Source: Siphonodentalium dalli
Taxonomy: Eukaryota > Mollusca > Scaphopoda > Gadilida > Siphonodentaliidae
Length of the DNA: 64,000 bases
Direction of reading: 5' to 3'
Assembly: GCA_032622095.1 (NCBI GenBank)
Contig: CP136063.1
Location: 121,972,723-122,036,722, forward strand
Part shown: in pieces, positions 11,457 to 23,018 of the stretch
Layout: every line of letters begins with the position of its first letter
Position numbering within the stretch: position 1 is the first letter of the stretch
Position numbers and translations under genes: made by a program
The notes under the pieces: generated by a model
Told to the model about the DNA's origin: nothing
The model's database searches: none
Seen by the model: only the letters and a program-made list of their open reading frames with translations

Positions 11457-12233
11457 CTAGAAGGTGACCCAACTTCGTCCGGGCTTTGACCTTGAATTGA
11501 CCATTTTGAAGGTTAAGGTCAGGTGGGGTCAAACACCAACACCCCAAAAATGGTGGAAATCGGCACAGCGGATACCGGGAAATCGGCCCAGCGGATACCG
11601 AGATACCCTGTGCATCAAATTTCGTCCGTAAAAATCCGCCAGTTTAACCCGATTTGATTTGCACTCAAGTATATAAACGCGCCTCATATACACACGCTCA
11701 TTAATTATCAAGTTTCAACGTAAAGATAAATTACCATCGGTGCCCGAGATATCGCCAAGACGTCTGAAACAGTCAAATGCAACGGCCGGTTAAGCGTTAA
11801 CGTGATCTAACGTTATGACCTCTAACGACGTCATAGAAGTTACGCATTGTTTTTATCCTGATGGAAGATAGTACCACTTCTTCTTGATAATTGAGGCAGA
11901 TAACTAAAACGGATACATACGCATTATAAAATCGTTGGAAAGAGGAAACACGAAAGATTCTCACAGTGTCATTATCATGACTGGCATTTTATTATTCGCG
12001 CTGTTTCGGATCGATTTGTAAGCACCGAACTCAAATGAAAGTCCCGTAACACAGCGTAAAAACAGATTTGACCTCGGCACGTGAAAAGTTGACCTCGGAT
12101 CTGAAAATCAATAGGCCTATGTCACCCCCCGGCCGAAAATACCCACACATACCAAGTTTCATCGAAATTCGAGTTCATCGCGATCACACAGACACACACA
12201 CACACAAACAGATCTTCCAAAATATATAATAGA
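11457..12233 (-). mobile_element. Non-autonomous Helitron-like element, second group member A
   Basis: The minus-strand 5-prime end TCTATTATATATTTTGGAAG lies at 12233. The 3-prime end is GCCCGGACGAAGTTGGGTCA followed by CCTTCTAG, with T next outside, at 11457. The hairpin stem pairs GCCC with GGGT (one G-T wobble). The interior has (CA)n and GACCTTGAA..AAGGTCAAGG modules typical of this family. The termini are close to members 1-3, but the interior is a different sequence. Confidence 0.7.
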
Positions 12234-12234
12234 C

Positions 12235-12820
12235 TTAGAAGGTGACCCGACTTTGTCCGGGCTTTGACCTTGAATTGTCCATTTTGAAGGTCAGGTGGGG
12301 TCACGATTTGACCAGTCCAAAAACACTGCCCGGACAAAAGTACCCGACAAACGTGCCCGTCGAAATCCATCCGGTTTTACCCGATTTGACCTTGAATTGA
12401 TCATTTTGAAGGTCAAGGTCTGGTCGGGGTCACGATTGGACCCGTCCAAAACAATCAGTGGACAAAAGTAACCCCACGTATCAAATTTCGTCGAAATCCC
12501 ATCATAATTGGCGATTTGACCTTGAAGTTCCCGATTTCAAGGTCAAGGTCACGTCGCACGGGCAAATGAATATGCTTATGAGACTCGCCATAAGAAAGTA
12601 TCCCCACATACCAAGTTTCATCGAAATCCCGTGATATTCGGACGTTTGACCTTGAAATGACCCGATTTCAAGGTCAATGTCATGTCGCACAGGCAAATTA
12701 ATAGGCCTATGTCACTCCCCGGCCGAAAATACCCCCACATACCAAGTTTCATCGAAATCGGCTCGGCCGTTTTCGAGTCCATCGATTACAGACAGACAGA
12801 CAGACACACACACACAGATC
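12235..12820 (-). mobile_element. Helitron-like element, second group member B, 5-prime truncated
   Basis: The 3-prime end GCCCGGACAAAGTCGGGTCA-CCTTCTAAG abuts the 5-prime TC of member A across GACTTAG, a tandem junction one base different from the GACTAG seen at 8368 and 8866. Three or four diverged modules (TTTGACCTTGAA..TTCAAGGTCA..ATACCAAGTTTCATCGAAAT) repeat every 120-130 bp. The (GACA)n(CA)n stretch at about 12786-12815 should lead to a TATA-rich 5-prime terminus. Instead it runs into CTCTCTCTC and unrelated DNA, so the 5-prime end is lost. Confidence 0.65.
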
Positions 12821-13052
12821 TCTCTCTCACCATGGGCCAACAACATGAACCCAACCCAACCAATGTGCTGCAGTATGGATGCAGACATTAATGGCCGACC
12901 CATGTACACGCCTTGGTGTGTGCACTTTAATAATGCTATTGGAGTCACCACAGGGTTATAATGTTACTGGGCCACAGATACAGTTCACATTGGGTCAACA
13001 TTATAATTCCGAAAGTTGGGAGAGATTGGATGAGCAAACTAAGGGCCATTAT

Positions 13053-15441
13053 TGACCCAGACACTACAGGCAGAAACAAGTGAACTCACCCAGACACAAG
13101 CAGAAACAAGTGAACTCACCCAGACACTACAAGCAACAACAAGTGAACTCACCCAGACACTACAAGCAGCAACAAGTGAACTCACCCAGACACTACAAGC
13201 AGCAACAAGTGAACTTACCCAGACACTACAAGCAGCAACAAGTGAACTCACCCAGACACTACAAGCAGCAACAAGTAAACTCACCCAGACACTACAAGCA
13301 GCAACAAGTGAACTCACCCAGGCACTACAAGCAGCAACAAGTAAACTCACCCAGACACTACAAGCAACAACAAGTGAACTCACCCAGACACTACAAGCAG
13401 CAACAAGTGAACTCACCCAGACACTACAAGCAGCAACAAGTGAACTCACCCAGACACTACAAGCAGCAACAAGTGAACTCACCCAGACACTACAGGCAGC
13501 AACAAGTGAACTCACCAGACACACTACAAGCGGCAACAAGTGAACTCACCCAGATACTACAAGCAGCAACAAGTGAACTCACCCATACACTACAAGCAGC
13601 AACAAGTGAACTCACCCAGACACTACAGGCAGCAACAAGTGAACTCACCCAGACACTACAAGCAGCAACAAGTGAACTCACCCAGGCACTACAAGCAGCA
13701 GCAAGTAAACTCACCCAGACACTACAAGCAACAACAAGTGAACTCACCCAGACACTACAAGCAGCAACAAGTGAACTCACCCAGACACTACAAGCAGCAA
13801 CAAGTGAACTCACCCAGACACTACAAGCAGCAACAAGTGAACTCACCCAGACACTACAGGCAGCAACAAGTGAACTCACCCAGACACACTACAAGCGGCA
13901 ACAAGTGAACTCACCCAGACACTACAAGCAGCAACAAGTGAACTCACCCAGACACTACAAGCAGCAACAAGTGAACTCACCCAGACACTACAGGCAGCAA
14001 CAAGTGAACTCACCCAGACACACTACAAGCAACAACAAGTGAACTCACCCAGACACTACAAGCAGCAACAAGTGAACTCACCCAGACACTACAGGCAGCA
14101 ACAAGTGAACTCACCCAGACACTACAAGCAACAACAAGTGAACTCACCCAGACACTACAAGCAGCAACAAGTGAACTCACCCAGACACTACAAGCGGCAA
14201 CAAGTGAACTCACCCAGACACTACAAGCGGCAACAAGTGAACTCACCCAGACACTACAAGCAGCAACAAGTGAACTCACCCAGACACTACAAGCAGCAAC
14301 AAGTTAACTCACCCAGACACTACAAGCGGCAACAAGTGAACTCACCCAGACACTACAAGCAGCAACAAGTGAACTCACCCAGACACTACAAGCAGCAACA
14401 AGTGAACTCACCCAGACACTACAGGCAGCAACAAGTGAACTCACCCAGACACACTACAAGCAACAACAAGTGAACTCACCCAGACACTACAAGCAGCAAC
14501 AAGTGAACTCACCCAGACACTACAAGCAGCAACAAGTGAACTCACCCAGACACTACAAGCGGCAACAAGTGAACTCACCCAGACACACTACAAGCAGTAA
14601 CAAGTGAACTCACCCAGACACTACAAGCAGCAACAAGTGAACGCACCCAGACACTACAAGCAGCAACAAGTGAACTCACCCAGGCACTACAAGCAGCAAC
14701 AAGTGAACTCACCCAGGCACTACAAGCAGCAACAAGTGAACTCACCCAGACACTACAGGCAGCAACAAGTGAACTCACCCAGACACTACAAGTGGCAACA
14801 AGTGAACTCACCCAGACACACTACAAGCGGCAACAAGTGAACTCACCCAGACACTACAAGCAGCAACAAGTGAACTCACCCAGACACTACAAGCAGCAAC
14901 AAGTGAACTCACCCAGACACTACAGGCAGCAACAAGTGAACTCACCCAGACACACTACAAGCGGCAACAAGTGAACTCACCTAGACACACTACAAGCAGT
15001 AACAAGTGAACTCACACAGACACTACAAGCAACACCAAGTGAACTCACACAGACACTACAAGCAACAACAAGTGAACTCACACACTACAGGCAACAACAA
15101 GTGACCTCACACAGACACTACAAGCAACAACAAGTGAACTCATCCAGACACTACAAGCAACAACAAGTGAACTCACCCAGACACTACAGGCAGCAACAAG
15201 TGAACTCACCCAGACACTACAAGCAGCAACAAGTAAACTCACCCAGACACTACAAGCAGCAGCAAGCGAACTCACCCAGACACTACAAGCGACAACAAGT
15301 GAACTCACCCAGACACACTACAAGCAGCATCAAGTAAACTCACCCAGACACTACAAGCGACAACAAGTGAACTCACCCAGACACTACAAGCAGCATCAAG
15401 CGAACTCACCCAGACACTACAAGCGGCAACAAGTGAACTCA
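13053..15441. repeat. 33-bp satellite array, about 70 copies
   Basis: The unit is CACTACAAGCAGCAACAAGT plus GAACTCACCCAGA. It is T-poor on the plus strand. Variants include ACAGGCAGC, AAGCAACAAC and AAGCGGCAAC. A 2-bp ACAC expansion (GACACACTACAAG) recurs near 13519, 13882, 14015, 14452, 14582, 14816, 14951, 14984 and 15313, suggesting higher-order blocks. Because 33 is divisible by three and the unit lacks stops in several frames, long open frames arise on both strands (peptide repeats TLQAATSELTQ, HYKQQQVNSPR, and VSSLVAACSVW on the minus strand). They begin within the array without a convincing initiator, and the ACAC insertions change frame. I therefore treat it as a satellite, not a gene. 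Confidence 0.93.
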
Positions 15442-15611
15442 TTTTAGAATAATTAATTGAATTAATAAATATTCATCTCAAAAACAGCATCTGACGTACA
15501 CTAACCCTTTGTTGTAGAGTGGTGAAAACGCTTCGTTCCAATTTGTCATAGAAGATGAACAACGAATATGGGCATCTCATACTTCACAAACACATTGTAG
15601 TTATATTCCCG

Positions 15612-15911
15612 TTTCCAAATTATTTCATGAATACACTGTTTATGGTTGTTTCATGAGTACACTGTTTATGGTTGTTTCATGAGTACACTGTTTATGGTTG
15701 TTTCATGAGTACACTGTTTATGGTTGTTTCATGAGTACACTGTTTTAAATATGGTTGTTTCATGAGTACACTGTTTATGGTTGTTTCATGTACACTGTTT
15801 ATGGTTGTTTCATGAGTACACTGTTTGTGGTTGTTTCATGAGTACACTGTTTGTGGTTGTTTCATGAGTACACTATTTATGGTTGTTTCATGAGTACACT
15901 GTTTATGGTTG
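15612..15911. repeat. 26-bp tandem repeat, about 11 copies
   Basis: The unit is ATGGTTGTTTCATGAGTACA plus CTGTTT. One copy has a 4-bp insertion (TGTTTTAAATATGG), one lacks GAG before TACACTG, and two have TTTGTGG in place of TTTATGG. Confidence 0.93.
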
Positions 15912-15971
15912 TATTGTGAAGATTACAGATCAATAATGTCAACGATTTGTAGATTAGTATTCTCCCCCGTA

Positions 15972-16225
15972 CAAGCCTTGAAATAGTGAGCCTGTCATTT
16001 GCAGAATGAGGTCCCCAGATGGTGAATTTAGTGATGCTACCCCGCATAGCGGGCTAGCATCACCAAATTCACCCTCTGGGGACCCCATTCTGCTTACAAC
16101 TCAGCAGAATGAGGTCCCCAGAGGGTGAATTTGGTGATGCTAGCCCGCTATGCGGGGTAGCATCACTAAATTCACCCTCTGGGGACCTCATTCTGCAAAT
16201 GACAGACACACTATTTCAAGGCTTG
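15972..16225. mobile_element. Nested double palindrome with near-perfect 8-bp target duplication
   Basis: The outer arms (15972-16097 and 16100-16225, ends CAAGCCTTGAAATAGTG) are about 97% complementary, with about four mismatches. Each arm is itself a 93-bp hairpin: 16001-16093 centred on CCCGCATAGCGGG and 16104-16196 centred on CCCGCTATGCGGG. Flanks CCCCCGTA (15964-15971) and CCCCCATA (16226-16233) look like an 8-bp target duplication with one change. That fits a non-autonomous DNA transposon with a hAT-like duplication length. It has no coding capacity. Confidence 0.9.
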
Positions 16226-16375
16226 CCCCCATATAAGGATCCAAAATTTGAAATGTCGGCGCTATCCCTCTTGGCATATTCATTGAAGAATATCTAAGTG
16301 CGACTGCAGATGCTGCAATTTTAAATTGTAGGTGGGGAAAATCACTGGTGGAGCACCCTCTGTGCATGCGCACAA

Positions 16376-16462
16376 CAAGATCGCAGGCATATCGAAGCAA
16401 GATCGCAGGCATATCGAAGCAAGATCACAGGCATATCGAAGCAAGATCGCAGGCGTATCGTA
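16376..16462. repeat. 22-bp tandem repeat, four copies
   Basis: CAAGATCGCAGGCATATCGA plus AG starts at 16376, 16398, 16420 and 16442. The third copy has ATCACAGG and the fourth has GGCGTATCG. Confidence 0.93.
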
Positions 16463-16539
16463 ACAATCAAGCAATGTTCAATTTTTAACAAGGAAAATCG
16501 TGGTGTGTCCTTGGCAACAAGCACAATTTAACCAATTGG

Positions 16540-16808
16540 ACTTCTTCAGGGGAGACACTTTTAATCGAGTTGATGCAGGAAATGGAGTGTTTATATAATG
16601 TTACTGCCCGCTGCTATACCCTGACAGACATGCAGAGATAAGAGGGCCATGATCCCAGTCTCGCCACAGCTCCGAAAGTGGTGCATTGTAGATATTGTAT
16701 AGATATTGTATATTTGTAAATATGTTATGTCTCAATACTCATGAAATTGTACAATATGAGTTTTAAGACAATAAACTAACTTGAATATATTGAATTGAAA
16801 ACAAAAAA
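16540..16808 (+). other. Possible 3-prime end of a non-LTR retrotransposon
   Basis: The segment ends ACAATAAACTAACTTGAATA-TATTGAATTGAAAAC and then an A-rich stretch. An AATAAA-like signal followed by short TTGAATTGAA repeats is typical of CR1/jockey-type 3-prime tails. No coding sequence of such an element is present upstream. It could equally be a SINE or an unrelated A-rich patch. Confidence 0.3.
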
Positions 16809-17569
16809 TTTAAAATATTATTCAAGTTCAACTTCCAAGTTCAGATAAATTAGCCTAAATGTTTTGTTTAGAAACTTGAGATACATGCCATATGTCTGTA
16901 TGTTTCATTGCATAATGAGGAGAATTAAATATAACCCTTTGCCTTTTTAGCTTCGTTTTCAAACTGGAGACCTAAACAGAACTTCAACTTGTAGAAGAGT
17001 CTAAAACATCGCAGCACTGCAGCGTATGTGGGCTTGCCACTTATCTCCACCTGTGATTTTTCACCTGTGATATAAATCACAGCGTGTGCAGTGGCCCAGT
17101 CATCGTTCCCACATGAAGTCATAATAATATGCTTATTCAGTTCAGTGTGTGCATTGATACCTCATTAACGTTTCTGAGTTTCCAAATTCTTAAAACTTAA
17201 TGTCGCCATTAACAAAACAAATGGGGAACATGTGGTCTTGTTTACATTCTGCGCAACAAAGTGAAACTGCAGAATGTGATGGGATGTGGTACCGGAAGAC
17301 AAACTAAGGGACAGTATTTGTAAATGCCTGTGACGGACGATACCTCGAACAACATTCTTCGTAGAAGGCTAATATTCGTACAGTATCAAATAAAAGCTCG
17401 ATATTCGCCCCAACCAATTAAATTAACTCCACCAATCACCAGATATTTCATTATTTGGCCAACAACTTACCAACTCTAAAATTGTTAAGCCTGCAGGACA
17501 GCCGTAGAATTGCATTTTTATAGCGAGAAAGCTATCCCCATGAGCAAACTTGATATGGAAATGAAGCTC
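16809..17569. other. Unassigned DNA
   Basis: No repeat recognised. A 65-codon minus-strand open frame (16925-17122) shows no known domain and has no ATG-plus-splice context that I can defend. Confidence 0.45.
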
Positions 17570-17935
17570 AGTCAGGGATGTGGCGACAGGGGGGGGGGGG
17601 AGTTGGGGTCAATTTGATTTTCAAACAAATTATTAGTTGAGGAAATTATTGTTTTTGGACCAATATTTGAATATTTTCCCACTTTTGGTAAAAAAAATTG
17701 GACTGAAATGGCCATCAGTTTGAAACTTTCTACCCTTGGGGGGGGGGTGTCAGGTTGGAAATTTCCAACACTTGGAAAGCTTGAGGCCAATCTAGGTGCT
17801 ATGATTTTGCGATTTTCTTGTTTAGATTCAAAATTTTCTCAGAATTCTACAAAACATGTGTTTAGTCTGATTCAAGGTTGGTGGGGGGGGGGGGGGGGGG
17901 GGTGCAGTTAGAATTCAACATGTTCCTTGGCTGAT
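17570..17935 (+). repeat. Dispersed repeat with G tracts, copy 1
   Basis: It shares an ordered series of words with the reverse-strand copy at 30,478-31,365: GATTTTCAAACAAATTATT, GGACCAATATTTG, ATTGGACTGAAATGGCCATC, GGGGGTGTCAGGTTGGAAAT, and TTGAGGCCAATCTAGGTGCT. Three G runs (12 G near 17590, 9 G near 17740, 20 G at 17883-17902) sit at equivalent points. It has no coding capacity, and its class is unknown. Confidence 0.75.
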
Positions 17936-18832
17936 AGAGATTGTTACTACTAAGAATATCTAAGGGCCTTTTCACTCCATGAAGTTACCAGTTGAGCACT
18001 CTAACCTAGGGCCCGACAAAGCTTCGAGATTCGATTCGATTTCAAATCTTACATTCCGATTCGATTCGATATACAAGTCCTTTATCACCGGGAATAGACT
18101 GCATTATCTATAAAAGATTGTTCATTATGTCCCCAATACTGAACCTGAGTCGCCTTCCGCGAACATCTGGGACCTCAGTGGTCCAATGTGTACAGGGTAA
18201 GTTGCCCAATAGCTCACTGCTCATATATATATTGGCCTCCCAGTCCAAGCGCTGGTTACTCGTGAAAGGTTGGTGCAACTCGTGCAACCTGCAGTAAGGT
18301 CTGTGATGTTTCGCGTGTTCATCACGGTTGTACCGTAATCGTAGTGCACATGCGGTTTCCTCCACCACATAAAACCAGCAATGCCACGATATAGTCTGGC
18401 CCTAGCTGCCGAAGCAAGTGAATTTCTTGTGGGACATATTTGTATGTCGGTATCTGAAATTCTTACCAGAAAAGCCTATATTGTGTTACACAGCTCAATC
18501 AAATAATATATATATTTTTTAATTTAAAATTTAAAACGATATAGATATATTAAATAAACATTTTGTCGTCTCCAAATCCGACCAACATCTTTAAACAGCA
18601 TACATGTTATTACACGCTTGTTCCTAGAAGTACAGTGTTATTGCTGTTCCATATTTACAAATCAGTATGGAACATATAAATGACGTACATGACGTTCGCC
18701 TCAACCATGAAACTGGAACTATTTAAATAAAAGAATCATCACACATGACAAACACGCCCTGTATGAGCCTAAATAAATCTTGTAATCCTGTATTTTGAAT
18801 GCACGGACTCTAGGACGCGAAGCGTGTAATAA
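17936..18832. other. Unassigned DNA
   Basis: Mostly anonymous. GATTCGATTCGAT occurs twice near 18030-18070. An 86-codon minus-strand open frame (18108-18368) has no recognisable domain. On the minus strand near 17970-18010 a faint tRNA-like stretch (GGTTAGAGTGCTCAACTGGT) suggests at most a SINE head. Confidence 0.4.
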
Positions 18833-18922
18833 ACACAGAACGACACGATGTGTAAATGGGTTTGTCGATACGGCACTCGTGCAGTATCGACAAACCCATT
18901 TACACATCGTGTCGTTCTGTGT
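18833..18922. repeat. Perfect 39-bp inverted repeat (hairpin)
   Basis: The arms 18833-18871 and 18884-18922 are exact reverse complements (start ACACAGAACGACACGATGTG) around a 12-base spacer. I see no target duplication, so it may be a recent snap-back duplication rather than a transposon. Confidence 0.95.
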
Positions 18923-19431
18923 ATTTATCCGGGAAATTGAATATTGTTGTCCATTCAGCTTTCCGACGGACAGGCCCAAGTTGGGATACTATAGTTCCTG
19001 TAATCCCCTTTGGCGTATGCGCCATTCGCAAGTCACGATGCACAATATTGATATCGCGCGATCCTGCTGTGCGTGACATGGTGAAGCGTACATGCGCAGA
19101 AGAGTTTGCGTTTGCATTGACTCGAATCAGACTCCATTGACTCCAAAGTTCCAAACTGCTTACTTTTCACGAACTTCAATCACGCATAGTGGCAGTGGCA
19201 CAAACTATGAAATGATGTGCCATTCTCATATATTAAACTGTGATTAAATATTGTTCATGTCATCTCATATAAATTAAGTTTAATAAACCTCCTTCGTAAT
19301 TCCGAGTTATCTCACTGACATTATAAAATCATCGGACATTTGCCTCCATTTTTGCTCGTACATGTACCTCCCACTGATCGGTACCGCGAATCTACTGAAG
19401 TGCTTGAAAAAGATTCGATTCGCGATTCCCT
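18923..19431. other. Unassigned DNA
   Basis: No feature recognised. Confidence 0.5.
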
Positions 19432-19520
19432 GTACTCTCATAAAACAGACCTCCCCAATTCCCAGTACTCTCATAAAACAGACCTCCCCTATTCCCGGTA
19501 CTCTAATAAAATATATCCTC
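19432..19520. repeat. 33-bp tandem repeat, about three copies
   Basis: GTACTCTCATAAAACAGACC starts at 19432 and 19465. A variant (GTACTCTAATAAAATATATC) starts at 19498. Confidence 0.9.
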
Positions 19521-20405
19521 CCCAAAGGCAGCCATTCGCAAGAACAAAAAAAATAGCTGATGGTAGATTCTCCTTCCATGCAATAAAATACCATATTTAC
19601 AGATCGATTGTGTAAAACTAAAAGTATGTGAGAATGAACGGCCGATATTGATCAATTTAAATAAACACCGGGAGATGGCCTAAAGTAAGGGAATAAGACC
19701 AATCCTCTTTTAATATTGAATAAGAGTAATACCCGTTTAATATGTGAATGGTAGATATTTACTCAGCTATAGCATGCCAATTTTGATTTGTGTAAACTTG
19801 TGGTTGTAGTGAATTAAACTGGATATATATTAAAACTTGCCGGCGGACACTATTTACGAGCAGACAGCGGAGTGGGGTATAATGGGGGAGCTCTCATGAT
19901 CAAAGTTATTTAATTCCTATCCAGTTCGTTGTTTATTCAATTAACGATCTGCCACCAAATATTGCGAGAGTAAAACCACAAATCTTCACAAAGGAATTGT
20001 CTACATACCACAAATCATTGAGATCAATTTGATAGGACTTCTCCTCCGAATAATTTAAATAAATGCCAGGGATATGTGAGAGAACATAAGATTTATCCTG
20101 ACAATATTATATACATTGTATGTTTTTTATAGGTGTATGATTTTCAGATAAGATTGGTATTATTTTATACACAGGACTCCCACAAGCTAGATTGGCTAAT
20201 AGTCAAGGTTATTTAAGACCAAACCAATAGCTGGTAGTTCTTAATTGTTACATCACTGAGGTTAAAAAGATATGGCAGTTTGCATCCCCAAATTAGGGCT
20301 ATATTAAAATGCTCGCAAATATATGTGCAAATACTGTCAAATGGGCCATATCTGTTTTTAACTTTGGGAGGTGCAGATTCTATTGGATGGGTGCCACTCT
20401 AGGAT
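19521..20405. other. Unassigned DNA
   Basis: No feature recognised. Confidence 0.5.
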
Positions 20406-20599
20406 TTGTGATGCCCTAAATAATCGACACCTTAACCACAGCAGAATTATGGGTAACTTTTCAGGATTTAGTCGGAAATATGGCTTGTTGCCATTCATCG
20501 GAAAGCTCTCTCCGATGAATGGCAACAAGCCATATTTCCGACTAAAATTTACCCATAATTCTGCTGTGGTTAAGGAGTCGATTAGTTAGGGCATTACTT
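20406..20599. mobile_element. CAGTAATGCCC MITE, copy 1
   Basis: Almost the whole element is one inverted repeat. The left arm is ATGCCCTAAATAATCGACAC..GCAGAATTATGGGTAA..GGCTTGTTGCCATTCATC, and the right arm is its complement ending GGGCATTACT. The outer bases (TTGTGATGCCC and GGGCATTACTTTG) have drifted from the CAGTAATGCCC consensus of the other copies. Those copies show TA on both sides, indicating a Tc1/mariner-type non-autonomous element. Confidence 0.88.
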
Positions 20600-22673
20600 T
20601 GCACATGCCTCTCCATCGAAACATGTTGTGTGTAATTCAATTGGCCAATTGTGACTGAAGTCTCTCATCTGTAGTTTGAATTTTACATAGTTTGTAGTTT
20701 GTGTTTCCTTTAGACGTTGAACACTGGTTGTGATTGTCTCGCACCACTCATGCATTAATGAAGTACCAAGTGGGGAGACTATTTCACTGTATATTATGTG
20801 CTGTATAATTTTATCGATTATCATTTCATGGAATTTTAAAAAGATTTTCTAGGTCAAGAGGCAGCAACAAGGCATATTTATTTGCTAAATCAGATTTTTA
20901 TAGACCCAACTGGTATAATTTATTGATGTTGTGACATTAGTGTTAAATATTGAAACCAAATATACCATGAAAATAGGCCATGGATATCCTAGGAGAGCAT
21001 ACTCAGGGAAAACCTTGGATATCCTTCAGGCAGTATTGGAACGTTTTAAGTTCGGAAAAACTTGGAAATTATTTTGGAAAATTTAACCGAGCTCATCCAA
21101 GGATTTCCCAAGTTCTGAGGTGATAGGAAAGCTTGGTAAAACTCACAAGACTTGAGTCACAACTTTTCCGATGATTACCATGGTTGCATCTGATCATCTC
21201 CGAGCACTAGTGACCAAGGATTCAAATTTAACTATATAATTATAATCTCCTGGATTTACAACAATCTTGAACAATCCCATAAATAGAGGATCTACAACGA
21301 GTCCCCAGTTTATAGCGGAAATTACAAGTTCAGTATAAAATTAGGTCTGGACCAAGACTTTGGCAAGGTCCAGACTTAATTTACTGGATGAGTTTGTTTG
21401 TTGAAAAATATTGGAAGCCATATAGTATTTTGAGACGTAGCATACGGAATGTAAACGGATGACAAACCGCAAGTAAAAGGTCACCTGGCACTATTTTCTG
21501 TTATTAAAACTTAATATCAAAATTTATAGAAAGGGTTTATTTCTGGAATAAGGGTAGGATAATGTAATAAAATCATTCATGTTATTATTCATTAAAATTT
21601 AAGTTCACTTTTCATTCGGAATCTGTTAGTTCGACGTAGGCCACAGCAATGTTAATAGTTGGTTTACAAACATCTCTACATAGAGGAGGGAAAATACCGA
21701 TTGGTGATTATTCTATGTGGGTCTATTTAGGTGAACCAAATTTCAGTTGGGGGAGAGAACAATGGAGCATCTGAGGGACATATTAGGCTACATTCAGTTA
21801 AACCAAGTTTTGAAGACTTCAACGTGATTGGTCATTTCATCCTAGACTTCTGTTGAGCGTGTAGTGGAGTGAGTAAATATGAGTAGGGAAAGGGCTCAAA
21901 TTCGCTTTTAACAGAAAGAAAATTATCAAATTTTAGAGTTATTTCCCTTTAGTTGGCAGGAGTTATTGCCCTTAACTTCACGAAACGTTGGCAGTTTGAA
22001 TGGTCACCCACATATACCGGCATTGATCCACAAATATATCTTCAATAGCAATTTATGAGCATTTCACTGATGAGAGCAGAGTATGATATGAGGGAAATTT
22101 CATTAAGGTCACCACAATTTAATGACTCGGTTTATGAACATGAGTGGAAAAATTCCCTTGATGGAGGAGGGGAAGAAAAAACAATAAAATCTTGGGCATA
22201 TTGTTTGACGACTTTCCCTGCATGATCACTGGTGAACTAAACATCATTAATTCATTTAGATATCATTAATTAACTTCTCATAAAATGTAATCAATAACAT
22301 GAAACCTGATATTCATTATTTCCCCAGTCTTCTGTGGCTGAATTTGAGTGTATATCCTATTGGTGAATATTATACAAGCGGATTTAATATATCAAAATTA
22401 ATTCAGATACAGAGATACTTACTCCCTGTGAATACCAATACTGGGTGTATGTAGTCTGCATATTAAATATTAAACAAAATGTCACATTGAGGGTGTAATC
22501 TTTAAGTTGCTGTTGATAATTGTGTCAAACATTAAGTTACTCAGATAGCCAGAAGAAATCAAGGGAAGATGAACTAACTATATTGAACAACAAAATGAAA
22601 ATAAGAATACCTACAGAATTGGTGGAATTTCTAACAAAGATATTTTGGAATAAAAGTCACAGCTTTGTTCACA
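20600..22673. other. Unassigned DNA, 2 kb
   Basis: AT-rich sequence in which I see no gene, tandem repeat or clear inverted repeat. Confidence 0.5.
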
Positions 22674-23011
22674 TTATTTTCTGTGCATTTTATCCATAGG
22701 CCTATTAACTTTGTCGACTTCACTGACAATGTATTTTGCTTGGAACCCCGAGACAACGTGCATCGTAACATCATTAGATAATTCGTGTCCAATGTCATTG
22801 TCAGCAGACGATGTTTTGGATGATAGGCTTTTAATAACATATTCATCACCCACGTCCTTAATAAGGTCAGAAACCTTTGAATTTAAATCGACATTTATTA
22901 GTTTTTGCGATAAAACGTTACCGCTAACGATAACAATTTTGACGCTAAAGTACATTCTTTCGATCAGCAGACATGCTTTCACGGTTTCAGTTTCTATTTC
23001 AGTAATTAACT
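22674..23011 (-). CDS. Weak candidate exon, unknown protein
   Basis: The minus-strand frame is open for about 112 codons from 23011 down to a stop at 22674. I do not recognise the protein. The translation (VKIVIVSGNVLSQKLINVDL.., then a serine/aspartate-rich middle with KTSSADNDIGHELSNDV, then a lysine-rich end) has a balanced, protein-like composition unlike the surrounding AT-rich noise. Just upstream the minus strand reads TTCACTTCCATAG, a passable splice acceptor, and GACAAAGTTAATAG near the end could hold a donor. No partner exon, promoter or poly(A) context was identified. The frame also runs antisense to another open frame of 144 codons, so chance or a transposon origin are both possible. 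The right edge lies within 15 bp of the inverted-repeat element at 23,019-23,359. Confidence 0.22.
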
Positions 23012-23018
23012 ATGGAAG

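Noticed and set aside
12953-13010. Inverted TTATAATGTT / AACATTATAA pair as a transposon end
   Set aside because: Arms are only about 10 bp in AT-rich text, with no duplication or second copy.
13053-15441. Long repetitive proteins (up to 320 residues) on both strands
   Set aside because: They are generated by a 33-bp unit without stops. The frames start inside the array without a clear initiator and are switched by recurrent 2-bp insertions.
17970-18010. tRNA gene on the minus strand
   Set aside because: Only a D-arm/anticodon-arm-like stretch is present; no T-arm, acceptor stem or coherent cloverleaf follows.
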